Positions 1 through 8,748 of a stretch of 64,000 nucleotides of DNA are shown here, in pieces. This stretch comes from an archaeon (GTDB lineage: Archaea > Thermoproteota > Nitrososphaeria > Nitrososphaerales > Gagatemarchaeaceae), in contig CADDZR010000004.1 in NCBI GenBank assembly GCA_902812495.1, positions 20,764 through 84,763 of the forward strand, given 5' to 3'. The first letter of the stretch is position 1. Each line of letters begins with the position of its first letter. The notes beneath the pieces were generated by a model. It was not told where the DNA came from. It saw only the letters and a list, made by a program, of their open reading frames with translations, and did no database searches. Made by a program: the position numbers and the translations under genes.

Positions 1-723
1 CCAAACTACTTCGGTGTGATAGAGAGTCAGGCAAATACAATATCTGAAATAGCACATAGAAATGGAAGCATCGTGATAACTGGTATTGAACCATTATCTC
101 TTTCGCTAATTAAGGGTCCTGGAAGTTACGGCGCTGATATAGCTGTAGGCGAGGGACAGCCAATGGGCATACACATGAACTACGGGGGTCCACATCTCGG
201 CATATTCGCCGTCAAGGATGTAAAGCTTGCAAGGTCCATGCCAGGAAGGTTGATCGGGATGACGACAACACTGGATGGATCAGAGAGGGCATTTACAATG
301 GTGCTTCAATCGAGGGAACAGCATATAAGAAGAGAGGGCGCAACCTCGAATATCTGCACAAATCAAGCACTCATGGCACTTGCAGCAGCCTCTTACCTCT
401 CTCTTCTGGGCAAAAGAGGATTCAGGGAGCTTGGAGAGACTATCATCTCAACATCTCACTATGCGGCAAAGAGGCTTTCTGAAATAAAGAACCTAATTAG
501 TCCACTCTTTAGAGGCAGCTTCTTTCAGGATTTTGTCGTTGGTTACAGGAATTCTGACTCGAATTACATATTTAGAGAGCTTGCGGCAAGGAGAATAAAC
601 GCAGGTTATCCATTAAGTGAATCATTTGGAGTTGGCATGGCAGGGCTCTATTCTTTCACAGAGGTTCACACATCCGAGGATATAGAAATACTGGCAAAGA
701 ACTTGGAGGACGTTGTCCGATGA
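1..723 (+). CDS. gcvPA: Glycine dehydrogenase (decarboxylating) subunit 1, C-terminal part
   Basis: This is the C-terminal part of subunit 1 of the two-subunit P protein of the glycine cleavage system. The frame is open from base 1 (PNYFGVIES...), so the 5' end lies outside the window and about 240 residues are present. With subunit 2, the PLP-containing half, it decarboxylates glycine and passes the aminomethyl group to lipoyl-H protein. The segment around GSYGADIAVGEGQ and the MNYGGPHLG motif are typical of the family. The TGA stop overlaps the ATG of gcvPB (ATGA), which implies translational coupling. The assignment is firm; only completeness is unknown. Confidence 0.95.
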   Translation, partial: PNYFGVIESQANTISEIAHRNGSIVITGIEPLSLSLIKGPGSYGADIAVGEGQPMGIHMNYGGPHLGIFAVKDVKLARSMPGRLIGMTTTLDGSERAFTMVLQSREQHIRREGATSNICTNQALMALAAASYLSLLGKRGFRELGETIISTSHYAAKRLSEIKNLISPLFRGSFFQDFVVGYRNSDSNYIFRELAARRINAGYPLSESFGVGMAGLYSFTEVHTSEDIEILAKNLEDVVR

Positions 724-2183
724 ATTTCAGGCAAGCAAAATGGAAGGAACCAATGCTGAATGAGTTGAGTTTTGATGGAAGAGTAGGATTTGTACCTCCA
801 AAGGATAAGAAAATACCTGTGACGAGGCCCGAAGACGCTCTGCCGAAGAGTATGCTTAGAGATTCAGTTCCGCTCCCGGAACTCTCACAACTCCAAGTTC
901 TGAGACACTTTAACAGACTCTCCCAGATGAACTTCTCAGTCGAGCTTGGTATGTATCCGCTTGGAAGTTGTACTATGAAGTACAATCCAAAGGTTTCGGA
1001 GTATATAGCGTCTCACCATGGTATGAGAAATGCACATCCACTCCAGCACTACTCAACTGTTCAGGGTCTTCTCTCAATTCTTTATGAGCTTGAGCTTATG
1101 CTTAGAGAGATAACAGGTATGTCGCGCTTTTCCCTCGCGCCTGCAGCAGGTGCTCATGGCGAGCTGGCTGGTGTCTTGATGATAAAGAAATACCTTTCAG
1201 ATCTAGGTCTTGAAAAGAAAGATGAGATAATAATACCTGACTCGGCACATGGAACAAACCCTGCAAGTGCTTCGATGGCAGGTTTCAGGGTCGTGAAGGT
1301 AGATAGCGACGAGCGCGGAATGCTGAGTGCAAGCAATGTGGAAAAGGCAATTACGGAGAGAACGGCAGGTATGATGCTTACAGTTCCAAACACACTCGGT
1401 CTCTTTGAGGGCGAGGTCCTGGAGATATCTGAAAAAATACATAATGCTGGTGGTCTAATGTACTACGATGGCGCAAACATGAATGCACTCCTTGGCAAAA
1501 CAAGACCGGCTGAGCTGGGGTTCGATATATGTCACCTTAACCTGCACAAAACCTTTGGTACACCCCACGGTGGAGGAGGACCAGGGGCTGGACCAGTTGG
1601 AGCTAGGGGAAAGGTTTCAGAATACCTTCCAGTCCCTCTTATCGAGAAGGAAGGAGAAAATTACAGGCTTGATTTTTCAAGAAGCAGGAGTATTGGTATG
1701 ATTAAAGGCTTCATGGGCAATCCAGCTGTTCTTCTGAGGGCATACTGCTACATAAGGCTGATGGGTAGGGAAGGCTTGGACGATGTTTCATCGTTCTCAG
1801 TTCTTGCAGCTAACTATCTCTGGAAACTTCTTGATGGGAAGGCGTATACAACAAAGCATGGGAGGGGTATCTGGAGGAAACATGAAGTAGTTGTCTCGGT
1901 CAACTCAGAGGAGCAAGGCTCTGCAATGAGGATAGCAAAAGCAATACTAGACGAAGGTTACCATTCACCAACAACCTACTTCCCTCTTATAGTCAGAGAA
2001 GCACTTATGATAGAACCAACAGAGGCTGAGCCAGTCGAACTAATCGAAAGCTATGCAAGATTATTGAACGAACTGTTTGGGAAGCTCAAAGATGACAAAG
2101 GAGTGTTTCCTAGAAATACAGCTGTGGGAAGGATAGACGAAGCAAAAGCTTCTCATCCACTTACATTGAGGCTTCACTGGTGA
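720..2183 (+). CDS. gcvPB: Glycine dehydrogenase (decarboxylating) subunit 2
   Basis: This is the catalytic, PLP-binding subunit of the glycine cleavage P protein, 487 residues, the usual length. The PLP lysine lies in HLNLHKTFGTPHGGGG (Lys near residue 277), and the glycine-rich stretch after it is typical of the family. The N-terminal segment ELGMYPLGSCTMKYNPK is a hallmark of GcvPB. Its ATG overlaps the stop of subunit 1, and its own stop overlaps the GTG of the next gene, so the three are read as one operon. The T, H and L components are not in this window. Confidence 0.96.
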   Translation: MNFRQAKWKEPMLNELSFDGRVGFVPPKDKKIPVTRPEDALPKSMLRDSVPLPELSQLQVLRHFNRLSQMNFSVELGMYPLGSCTMKYNPKVSEYIASHHGMRNAHPLQHYSTVQGLLSILYELELMLREITGMSRFSLAPAAGAHGELAGVLMIKKYLSDLGLEKKDEIIIPDSAHGTNPASASMAGFRVVKVDSDERGMLSASNVEKAITERTAGMMLTVPNTLGLFEGEVLEISEKIHNAGGLMYYDGANMNALLGKTRPAELGFDICHLNLHKTFGTPHGGGGPGAGPVGARGKVSEYLPVPLIEKEGENYRLDFSRSRSIGMIKGFMGNPAVLLRAYCYIRLMGREGLDDVSSFSVLAANYLWKLLDGKAYTTKHGRGIWRKHEVVVSVNSEEQGSAMRIAKAILDEGYHSPTTYFPLIVREALMIEPTEAEPVELIESYARLLNELFGKLKDDKGVFPRNTAVGRIDEAKASHPLTLRLHW

Positions 2184-2482
2184 AGTTTTTGCCCGACCTT
2201 GTAAAGCAGGTTCATGAAAAGGTGCAGGATATAATTGATGAGGAAACAAACAGGAAGTTTGGTGAACTTAACATAATAACGGAGATCACACAGCCCTCCG
2301 AAGGATATATAGTTATAAAATTCCAACCACTTTCCCCTTACAGTCCTTTGGCAGTCAACACAGGAAGGGCACTTAGGGACGCGGCCCTTTCAGTGCAGGG
2401 GGTGAAGAAGGTCAAGGTAGAATGCATTGGGCATATGCAAGACGATCTAGTTAACAGGCTTGTGAACAGGAACAATCCATAA
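2180..2482 (+). CDS. DUF59/MIP18-family protein (SufT/PaaD-like)
   Basis: A 100-residue protein of the DUF59 (MIP18) family, recognised from its helix-sheet pattern and the NTGRALRDAALSVQGVKKVKVE segment. Family members act in Fe-S cluster assembly or carrier steps (SufT, PaaD, Cia2). The GTG start overlaps the TGA of gcvPB (GTGA), so it is translationally coupled to the glycine decarboxylase genes. That suggests, but does not show, a link to maturation of the glycine cleavage or lipoate machinery, since lipoyl synthase is an Fe-S enzyme. The conserved Cys used by some family members is present once (VECIGH). The family call is likely; the exact role is unknown. Confidence 0.7.
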   Translation: MKFLPDLVKQVHEKVQDIIDEETNRKFGELNIITEITQPSEGYIVIKFQPLSPYSPLAVNTGRALRDAALSVQGVKKVKVECIGHMQDDLVNRLVNRNNP

Positions 2483-2585
2483 AAAATATCACGGCGCATT
2501 TGGTCAAAATTGTTAAATCTTGGGTAAGTTATTTTAAGTGATTGACCTCTAAATTAGAATTATCTGGAAGGTTGGGCGCCCCAGC

Positions 2586-3614
2586 ATGAGTCAGAATGAG
2601 AAAACCGGAAAAATAGTTGCGGTAGGAATAGGGAGTGCGGGAAGTAGAATCACCTCGCTCCTCAGTAAGGAAAACTTGTTTGTGGACAAATTCCTCTTTG
2701 TATCGTGTGACGAGAACGACTTTGTGTTTGCTTCGGATAACCCGAGGATACTAATCCAGCCAAAGTTGGGTGAGAAGCTAACACCCTCGCTTGTAAGAGG
2801 TTTAGCACTATCTCACATAAAGGAATTAAATGAGCAGCTCGAGGGTGCAGCAGTTGTCTTAGTCATCGCGGGTCTAGGAGGCGCAACAGGTTCGGGCCTT
2901 GCTCCACTTGTTGCTCATGTGGCGAGTGGGCTCGGAGCCACTGTAATAGGCATAGCTGTGATGCCTTTCGAATTTGAGAAAAAACTGCTGTTCAACGCAG
3001 GTGTTGCACTGAGATGGCTTAGAAAGAACACAAAGGGCGTGATAGTTGTGGACAACAACAACCTGTTCAAGGCTTCCTCTGAAAGTATGACACTTACAGA
3101 TATTTACACAGCAACAAATCACGAATGTGTTAGAGCCCTTTCCTCTCTCTTTGCAAGACCGACTGACACAACACTTGCGCTCGGTATAAACAAGGTCCTA
3201 AGTACAGTTGCTTGCAACGGTTACACTCTTCTTGGTGTTGCAAACTCAGACTCAACAGATAAGGCAGAGGAAGCACTTGCAGGCGCTGTCATATCAATAG
3301 GAAAGCTAGCAGAGACAATGGAGACAGAAAAGGCTGTAGTAATTCTGAATTGTGATAGAAGCTTATCAGCATCGGATGTCGCGACCGCGGTCGGAAGGCT
3401 TGGCTCAATGATAAATAGAAATGTTGACGTTGAATACACCGTTGTTCACAGCGGTACGTCGGAGTTGCAAGTTAGCCTCATAGCTTCCGGCTTCAGAAAT
3501 ACAAAATACGATGAATACGACCCACTGTACAAGGTATTTGGTGACGAGAACCTTGAAAAAGAAATGGACTGCAGCATACCTTTTGAAGTGGATTTCCTAG
3601 AAAGGTGTGACTGA
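2586..3614 (+). CDS. FtsZ/tubulin-like GTPase, divergent (T7 loop lost)
   Basis: A 342-residue protein of the FtsZ/tubulin superfamily. It begins with a Rossmann-like GIGSAGSRI turn and has the GTP-binding G-box GLGGATGSG at residues 96-104 (canonical FtsZ GGGTGTG), followed by the MPFEFE segment and a GVANSDSTDKAEEA segment matching the FtsZ region after the catalytic loop. The T7 loop that normally carries NxDxxD, which supplies the catalytic Asp to the neighbouring subunit, aligns with PTDTTLALGINKV (about residues 192-204) and has no acidic pair. GTP binding is therefore likely and assembly-driven hydrolysis doubtful. Thaumarchaeota are known for divergent FtsZ proteins alongside Cdv division. 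A T/A-rich box (TATTTTAAGT, about 2529-2538) lies upstream. It is convergent with metG, with 1 nt between the stops. Confidence 0.85.
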   Translation: MSQNEKTGKIVAVGIGSAGSRITSLLSKENLFVDKFLFVSCDENDFVFASDNPRILIQPKLGEKLTPSLVRGLALSHIKELNEQLEGAAVVLVIAGLGGATGSGLAPLVAHVASGLGATVIGIAVMPFEFEKKLLFNAGVALRWLRKNTKGVIVVDNNNLFKASSESMTLTDIYTATNHECVRALSSLFARPTDTTLALGINKVLSTVACNGYTLLGVANSDSTDKAEEALAGAVISIGKLAETMETEKAVVILNCDRSLSASDVATAVGRLGSMINRNVDVEYTVVHSGTSELQVSLIASGFRNTKYDEYDPLYKVFGDENLEKEMDCSIPFEVDFLERCD

Positions 3615-3615
3615 T

Positions 3616-5232
3616 TCAAACCTTCGAGAAGAGTATTTCAGGCTCTCCTACCTTCTGACCGGGACTTATCATCCTATCAACCTCTGATATTCCGTGCTCA
3701 ACGGCTGAGCCTTTTAACCCAAGCTGTGCCCATATCCTTGAGGATGTAAATGGGAGGAATGGGTACAGCAGTATCGATATTCTCTTAACGGAGTTGAGCG
3801 AAAAATAAATTGTGACAGAGCTATCACTGGGATTCTTCCAAGGCTCCTTCTTCTGAAAGTATTGGTTGCATGAATCGGAGAACTCGAGAATGTACTTTAG
3901 CGCCCTGTCGAAGTTTAGTGAATCCATCGCTTCTGTATAAGAGGCAAAAGCCTTCCTGAAACTTTTTTCCAGCTCTTCTTCCTCCTTCCCAACTTTGTCA
4001 GCTCGTGGGACTATTTGCCCGGAGCTTTTCTTTGCAAAGCTTAGCGACCTGTAAACAAAGTTACCGATGTTAGCTACAAGTTCATTGTTTATCTTTTCCC
4101 TGAAATCAACCCAGTCAAAGTTGCAGTCTGTCTGGTCGCTTGAAACAACTCTTGCGAGATAGTATCTGAGGTAATCAGCAGGGTACTTCTCCAGAAATTC
4201 CCTGATTGTTATTACCCAGTTCCTGCTCTTTGATATCTTTTTTCCCTCAAGGAGGAGGTGACCCCTTACAGGTATGAAATCAGGCAGCTTGAAGTCACCG
4301 TGTCCAATTCTCATAGCAGGCAAGAAGAGATAGTGATGGTAGACTATGTCCTTTCCGATGAAGTGATATATTGTGGAGCTGTTCCAGAATTCCTTTCCCC
4401 CTTCATCGAGTTTACCTGCATATTTGAGGGCAGTTGTTATATAACAAAGGTGGTTATCGAACCATCCGTATAGCACCTTGCCTTTTGCTTCCTCAAGAGG
4501 TATGGGGACACCCCACGAAATATCCCTCGTTATATCCCAGTCCTGCAAGCCGTCTTCTATCCAGTTCAGAACATATTTCACAGCGTCCTGCTGGAGGTTT
4601 TTGTTTTGAGTAAGCCATTCCTTAAGACTTTCTGAAAAGGCAGAGAGTTTGAAGAAGTAATGTTTCGTGCTTTTTTTAATTGGCTCTCTTCCACATATTG
4701 AGCATTTTGGTGAGAGAATCTGACCAGGCTGGAGCACTCTCCCACACACTTCACATCCGTCTGAATACTGGTCTTCTGCACCACAGTAGGGACACTTTCC
4801 CTTAACATACCTATCTGGGAGGAACTTTTTATCATATTCACAATAAAATTGGTCCACATCTGACACGTATATGTAGCCTTTCCGGTACAGCCTTGTAAAG
4901 AAGGCTTGTACGAAACTAATATTTTCCCTTGAACTAGTCCTGTCAAACAGGTCGTAGTCTATGCCAAGCGAATGAAGGTCTTCCCTGAATCTTCTGTTCC
5001 AGTAATCAACGTATTCCTCAGGGGTCTTCCCTTGTTTTTCAGCTGCAATAAGTATGGGTGTACCAAAGTCGTCCGAGGCACAGATATGTATTGTCTCAAG
5101 ACCTTTTAGCTTCATGTATCTGTAAAGTATGTCAGCCGGGAGGTAGGTGCTTGCTATGTGTCCTATGTGCAAGTCAGAGTTTGCGTACGGAAGCGCGGCT
5201 GTAATAATTACTCTATTGTTGAGTATAACCAC
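3616..5232 (-). CDS. metG: Methionyl-tRNA synthetase
   Basis: A class I aminoacyl-tRNA synthetase that charges tRNA-Met. It has 538 residues, the length of archaeal enzymes without the C-terminal tRNA-binding (EMAP-like) domain. Visible features are the HIGH signature (DLHIGHIAS, near residue 22), the zinc knuckles CPYC...CEVC and a CSIC motif in the connective peptide, and the KMSKS-type loop written KKISKSRNW. The start is GTG at 5232, preceded by an AAGGGGTG Shine-Dalgarno-like run. A TATA-like TTAATTATTAA about 25 nt upstream suggests its own promoter even though ahcY lies only 48 nt upstream on the same strand. The call is secure. Confidence 0.97.
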   Translation of the reverse strand: MVILNNRVIITAALPYANSDLHIGHIASTYLPADILYRYMKLKGLETIHICASDDFGTPILIAAEKQGKTPEEYVDYWNRRFREDLHSLGIDYDLFDRTSSRENISFVQAFFTRLYRKGYIYVSDVDQFYCEYDKKFLPDRYVKGKCPYCGAEDQYSDGCEVCGRVLQPGQILSPKCSICGREPIKKSTKHYFFKLSAFSESLKEWLTQNKNLQQDAVKYVLNWIEDGLQDWDITRDISWGVPIPLEEAKGKVLYGWFDNHLCYITTALKYAGKLDEGGKEFWNSSTIYHFIGKDIVYHHYLFLPAMRIGHGDFKLPDFIPVRGHLLLEGKKISKSRNWVITIREFLEKYPADYLRYYLARVVSSDQTDCNFDWVDFREKINNELVANIGNFVYRSLSFAKKSSGQIVPRADKVGKEEEELEKSFRKAFASYTEAMDSLNFDRALKYILEFSDSCNQYFQKKEPWKNPSDSSVTIYFSLNSVKRISILLYPFLPFTSSRIWAQLGLKGSAVEHGISEVDRMISPGQKVGEPEILFSKV

Positions 5233-5280
5233 CCCTTATTTTGTTCTTGGGTTAATAATTAAGCCTATCTGTTCTCATAG

Positions 5281-6513
5281 CTAAACCTTCCAGCTCTTGG
5301 CATACTGTTTCTGTTCCCTTGTCATCCTCTCCAGTTCTATTCCGTAGGCTGAAAGAGCTGCAGCTGCAACCTCTGCCTCAACCTTTACAGGTACATCGTA
5401 AAGACCTGCTTTCATTGTTTTGTAGTTATTACTGATGTAGACTGTTGCAGCAAACTGGTTTGCAAAGGACATCTGCATAACCTCAGGCGGATGACCCTCT
5501 GCTGCAACAAGGTTTACAACCCTACCTCTTGCGAGAACGTAAATTTTCTTTCCGTTAGGCAATTCGTATTCTTCCACGTTCTGTCTGACCTCTCTGATGT
5601 TTCTTGCTTTGGAGTTGAGCGTTCTGATATCTATCTCAACATCAAAATGACCTGCGTTTGCAAGTATTGCCCCGTCTTTCATCCTTTCCATATGTTCATA
5701 CCTTATCACTCCTTTCTGTCCCGTTGCAGTCACAAATATATCCCCAATTTTTGCAAACTTGGAAATCCTCCCTACGTGAAATCCCTCAAGATGGGCCTCA
5801 AGAGCTTTTATGGGGTCGGGTTCCACGACGTACACTCTTGCTCCCATTCCTCTCGCACGGATTGCGATACCCTTTCCAACCCATCCATATCCGACAACTA
5901 CAAAATTCTTTCCTGCAAGAAGTAAGGATGTAGCCCTGAGTATTCCGTCTATTGTGCTCTGACCCGTGCCATATCTGTTGTCAAATAGGAATTTTGTCTT
6001 CGCGTTGTTCACTGCGATAATGGGGTACATCAACTTTCCCTCCCCCTCCATTGACCTTAGCCTGACGACACCCGTAGTTGTCTCCTCTGTGCCTCCCCTT
6101 ACCCATTTTGCATTCATTTCGTGAGCCATGACGTGCATATCTGCTCCGTCGTCAATTATCTGGTCTGGCTTTTTTGTAATTACCTGCTTGATACACCATT
6201 TGTAGTCTTCCTCTGTCTCGCCTCTCCATGCCCATATGTGGCATCTTGTTGCCAAATATGCGGCTATATCATCGTTCGTTGAAAGGGGATTTGCAGCAGC
6301 GATAAATACCTCCGCACCAGCTCTGATAAGCGAGTCTATGAGGACGGATGTCTCCTTTGTTATGTGAAGGCAGACACCTATGCGCACGCCTTCAAGTGTC
6401 TTCTTCTCCTCATGCTTTTCTGCAAGCTTCACAAGCGCATCCATATGCTTTCTTGCCCACTCGAAGTTCTTCTTCCCAGCTTCAGCAAGCCTCGGGTCCG
6501 CTATCTTGGACAT
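5281..6513 (-). CDS. ahcY: S-adenosylhomocysteine hydrolase
   Basis: An NAD-dependent enzyme that splits S-adenosylhomocysteine into adenosine and homocysteine, relieving product inhibition of methyltransferases. It has 410 residues, the usual archaeal and bacterial size. The NAD-binding GYGWVGKGIA motif and the following DPIKALEAHLEGF segment are clear, as are the substrate-domain features near NNAKTKFLFDNRYGTGQ. The C-terminus (KQYAKSWKV) differs from the usual K-x-x-x-Y-R-Y ending, as in other archaeal forms. It is the last gene of a leftward group with two MTAP-family phosphorylases and apt. Its start abuts the stop of the upstream phosphorylase with no spacer. The adenosine it releases can feed the phosphorylase and apt route to AMP. 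Confidence 0.96.
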   Translation of the reverse strand: MSKIADPRLAEAGKKNFEWARKHMDALVKLAEKHEEKKTLEGVRIGVCLHITKETSVLIDSLIRAGAEVFIAAANPLSTNDDIAAYLATRCHIWAWRGETEEDYKWCIKQVITKKPDQIIDDGADMHVMAHEMNAKWVRGGTEETTTGVVRLRSMEGEGKLMYPIIAVNNAKTKFLFDNRYGTGQSTIDGILRATSLLLAGKNFVVVGYGWVGKGIAIRARGMGARVYVVEPDPIKALEAHLEGFHVGRISKFAKIGDIFVTATGQKGVIRYEHMERMKDGAILANAGHFDVEIDIRTLNSKARNIREVRQNVEEYELPNGKKIYVLARGRVVNLVAAEGHPPEVMQMSFANQFAATVYISNNYKTMKAGLYDVPVKVEAEVAAAALSAYGIELERMTREQKQYAKSWKV

Positions 6514-7239
6514 TTACCTTCTCTCCAACATTTCAAACGCTGTATCTATAACCTTCGTTACAGCACCACCTATCCGTCTCATAACTCCTACGACCTCCTC
6601 ATGTGAGAGTTTGCCTTGCATTCCTGCAGCATAGTTTGTTGAAACAACAACCGAGGCATACTCGATCGAGAGTTCATTAGCATATACAACCTCGGGTACC
6701 CCGGTCATGCCAACTACATCAGCTCCGAGCCTTCTGAGCATTTCTATTTCTGCTGCTGTTTCGTATCTTGGTCCTTCCATGCAAGCATATACCAAACCGC
6801 CAAGCAAATTTATTCCAAGCTGCTTTGCAGCCTTTGAAATCAAGTCATTTAGCCTCTCACTATATGGATGCGACATGTCAGCATGAACAACCCCGTCCTG
6901 GAATATCGTGGGTTCCCTTCCCTTTGTAAAATCGATAAATTGTGCCACAGTTCCTATAGAGCCAGGGGGAAAGTCTTTCCTAATGCTTCCAACAGCATTC
7001 GTGGCTATAATGTGCCTTACCCCAAGTTGATGTAGCGAAAGAATGTTCGCCCTGTAGTTTATCAAGTGAGGTGGTATGTTATGTTTCGGCCCATGTCTCG
7101 GTAAAATAAAATAATCTCTGGCCTGATCGAGATAGACCTCCGCTGTTCCGTACCTTGTTTTTACTTTTAGCCTCCTCCCTAGCTTGAAGTGCTCGGTTAC
7201 ACCTGTACCCGATATTACGGCAATACTACTCTTTTTCAT
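6514..7239 (-). CDS. MTAP/PNP-family phosphorylase, predicted 6-oxopurine type
   Basis: A 241-residue trimeric-type purine nucleoside phosphorylase of the MTAP/PNP family (family II), with the phosphate-site motifs PRHGPKH and INYRANI and the purine-site EGPRYET. The residue pair that tells 6-amino from 6-oxo purines reads STNYAAG here (Asn), as in PNP and methylthioinosine phosphorylase, whereas the paralogue two genes upstream reads VTDYD (Asp), as in true MTA phosphorylase. I infer that this enzyme prefers inosine, guanosine or 5'-methylthioinosine; activity cannot be decided from sequence. It overlaps the apt gene by 14 nt and abuts ahcY, so it sits within one salvage operon. Confidence 0.8.
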   Translation of the reverse strand: MKKSSIAVISGTGVTEHFKLGRRLKVKTRYGTAEVYLDQARDYFILPRHGPKHNIPPHLINYRANILSLHQLGVRHIIATNAVGSIRKDFPPGSIGTVAQFIDFTKGREPTIFQDGVVHADMSHPYSERLNDLISKAAKQLGINLLGGLVYACMEGPRYETAAEIEMLRRLGADVVGMTGVPEVVYANELSIEYASVVVSTNYAAGMQGKLSHEEVVGVMRRIGGAVTKVIDTAFEMLERR

Positions 7240-7762
7240 ACTTCACTATCGAGAACACATCGTACCCCTTGAGCTTCTCCCTGCCCTTTAGGAAGGATAA
7301 TTCAACTATAAATGCAAAACCAACAACATTCCCGCCCAGCTTCTCGACAAGTATCCTTGCTGCATTTGATGTGCCTCCTGTTGCAAGCAGATCGTCTACT
7401 ATTATGACCCTCTCTTTATTCTCGATTGCATCCGAATGTATCTCAAGTCCTTGTTTACCATATTCAAGTTCATAGTCTATTGTCAGCTTCTTTGATGGAA
7501 GTTTCCCAAGTTTACGCGCCGGCACAAAGCCGACACCTAACCTATCTGCAAGCGGTGCCCCAACTATGAAGCCCCTAGCTTCTATTCCAACGATTTTGTC
7601 TGGTCTTTTCTTCTTTGCGTACCCGTAAAGTGCGTCTATGGCCTGCCTCATTAACTTTCCGTTGGCCCACAACGTTGTAAGGTCCCTGAATACGACACCC
7701 TTCTTCGGATAGTCGGGTATGCTCCTTATTGCATTTTTCAGATTCTCTTCTAGACTTATCAT
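7226..7762 (-). CDS. apt: Adenine phosphoribosyltransferase
   Basis: A type I phosphoribosyltransferase that converts adenine and PRPP to AMP. It has 178 residues, typical for Apt. The PRPP-binding motif VIIVDDLLATGGTS is intact, and the N-terminal IRSIPDYPKKGVVFRDLT and GIEARGFIVGAPLA segments are characteristic of adenine-specific enzymes. It overlaps the MTA phosphorylase gene upstream by 4 nt and the second phosphorylase downstream by 14 nt. The order phosphorylase-apt-phosphorylase-ahcY is a tight operon for recycling adenine released from methylthioadenosine and adenosine. The substrate call is well supported by both motif and neighbours. Confidence 0.95.
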   Translation of the reverse strand: MISLEENLKNAIRSIPDYPKKGVVFRDLTTLWANGKLMRQAIDALYGYAKKKRPDKIVGIEARGFIVGAPLADRLGVGFVPARKLGKLPSKKLTIDYELEYGKQGLEIHSDAIENKERVIIVDDLLATGGTSNAARILVEKLGGNVVGFAFIVELSFLKGREKLKGYDVFSIVKYEKE

Positions 7763-8616
7763 GCCTTTATTCTCGCCTTTTCAAGCGCCTTTGAGCATTC
7801 ACAGCTTCTCTCCTTGGGTAGCACCCTGACAATCTCAAATATCAAGTCCCTGAGCCTGCCTATGTTCTCGTTAAAAACCCTAATCACATCTTCATGAGTA
7901 ACAGGCTTTATCTCGGGGTTACCCTCAAGCCCAACGTCATAATCTGTTACAATAGATATGTTCAGATAACACATTTCCCTTTCTCTAGCAAGCGTAACCT
8001 CCGGATATTGTGTCATGTTTATGAGGTCCCATCCCTGTGAGCTGAAGAATTTGCTTTCTGCCCTCGTGGAAAACCTCGGACCCTCTATCACTACAACTGT
8101 TCCTTTCTTTCTGACCTCTATGCCAACTCTCTCAGCTGCTTCGAAGGCAACTTTTCTCATTTCGGGGCAGTAAGGATCAGCTGTACTGACATGTGTTGTA
8201 AGGGGACCGTCATAAAACGTGTCCTTCCTTGAGTGTGTGAAATTCACAAACTGATCGCAGATTACTATCTGCCCTGGACCAATTTCAGGTTTCAGGCTTC
8301 CAACAGCGCACGGGCCTATAACTCTTTCAACGCCTAGCCTTTTGAAAGCCTCTATGTTTGCCCTGTAGTTTATCATGTGGGGGGGAAACTGGTGTTTTGC
8401 TCCGTGCCTTGGTATGAAGGCAACCCTCTTTCCGTGTATCTCTGAAACAGTTATTGTATCGCTAGGCTTCCCGTACTTTGTTTTCAGAGAGAGTTTTTCT
8501 GCAGTCTTGAAGAGGCTATAGAATCCCGAACCACCAAACACACCTATCTCAGCTTTCTTGTTCAAGTTAGGCGCACCTGGAAGCTGATTTTTACCGTATC
8601 GGTAGGCTGAAGCCAC
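7759..8616 (-). CDS. mtnP: S-methyl-5'-thioadenosine phosphorylase
   Basis: It phosphorolyses 5'-methylthioadenosine (in many archaea also adenosine) to adenine and a ribose-1-phosphate derivative. The 285-residue protein has FGGSGFY at the phosphate loop, PRHGAKHQFPPH, the EGPRFSTRAE purine site and the specificity motif VTDYD with Asp, as in canonical MTAP. The GTG at 8616 is chosen because a TATA box (8641-8650) lies about 28 nt upstream, giving a leaderless transcript. The start adds about 22 residues before the conserved core (AEIGVFGGSG). It is the first gene of the leftward salvage operon. Confidence 0.93.
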   Translation of the reverse strand: MASAYRYGKNQLPGAPNLNKKAEIGVFGGSGFYSLFKTAEKLSLKTKYGKPSDTITVSEIHGKRVAFIPRHGAKHQFPPHMINYRANIEAFKRLGVERVIGPCAVGSLKPEIGPGQIVICDQFVNFTHSRKDTFYDGPLTTHVSTADPYCPEMRKVAFEAAERVGIEVRKKGTVVVIEGPRFSTRAESKFFSSQGWDLINMTQYPEVTLAREREMCYLNISIVTDYDVGLEGNPEIKPVTHEDVIRVFNENIGRLRDLIFEIVRVLPKERSCECSKALEKARIKA

Positions 8617-8640
8617 GTTCCCTAAAGGAACAGTAAACGG

Positions 8641-8650
8641 CCTTAAATAT
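8641..8650 (-). promoter_or_regulatory. TATA box of the mtnP operon
   Basis: On the minus strand the sequence reads ATATTTAAGG and is centred about 29 nt before the GTG start of mtnP. This is the spacing expected for an archaeal leaderless promoter. It is inferred from sequence and position only. Confidence 0.5.
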
Positions 8651-8748
8651 CCTTCTGGAAAACATTTTGATGCTCCAGGAGTTCTACACCATAAATTACT
8701 AATCAGGTTGCTGTAATTGATTGATAGACCTGAATCATATTGGGTGCG

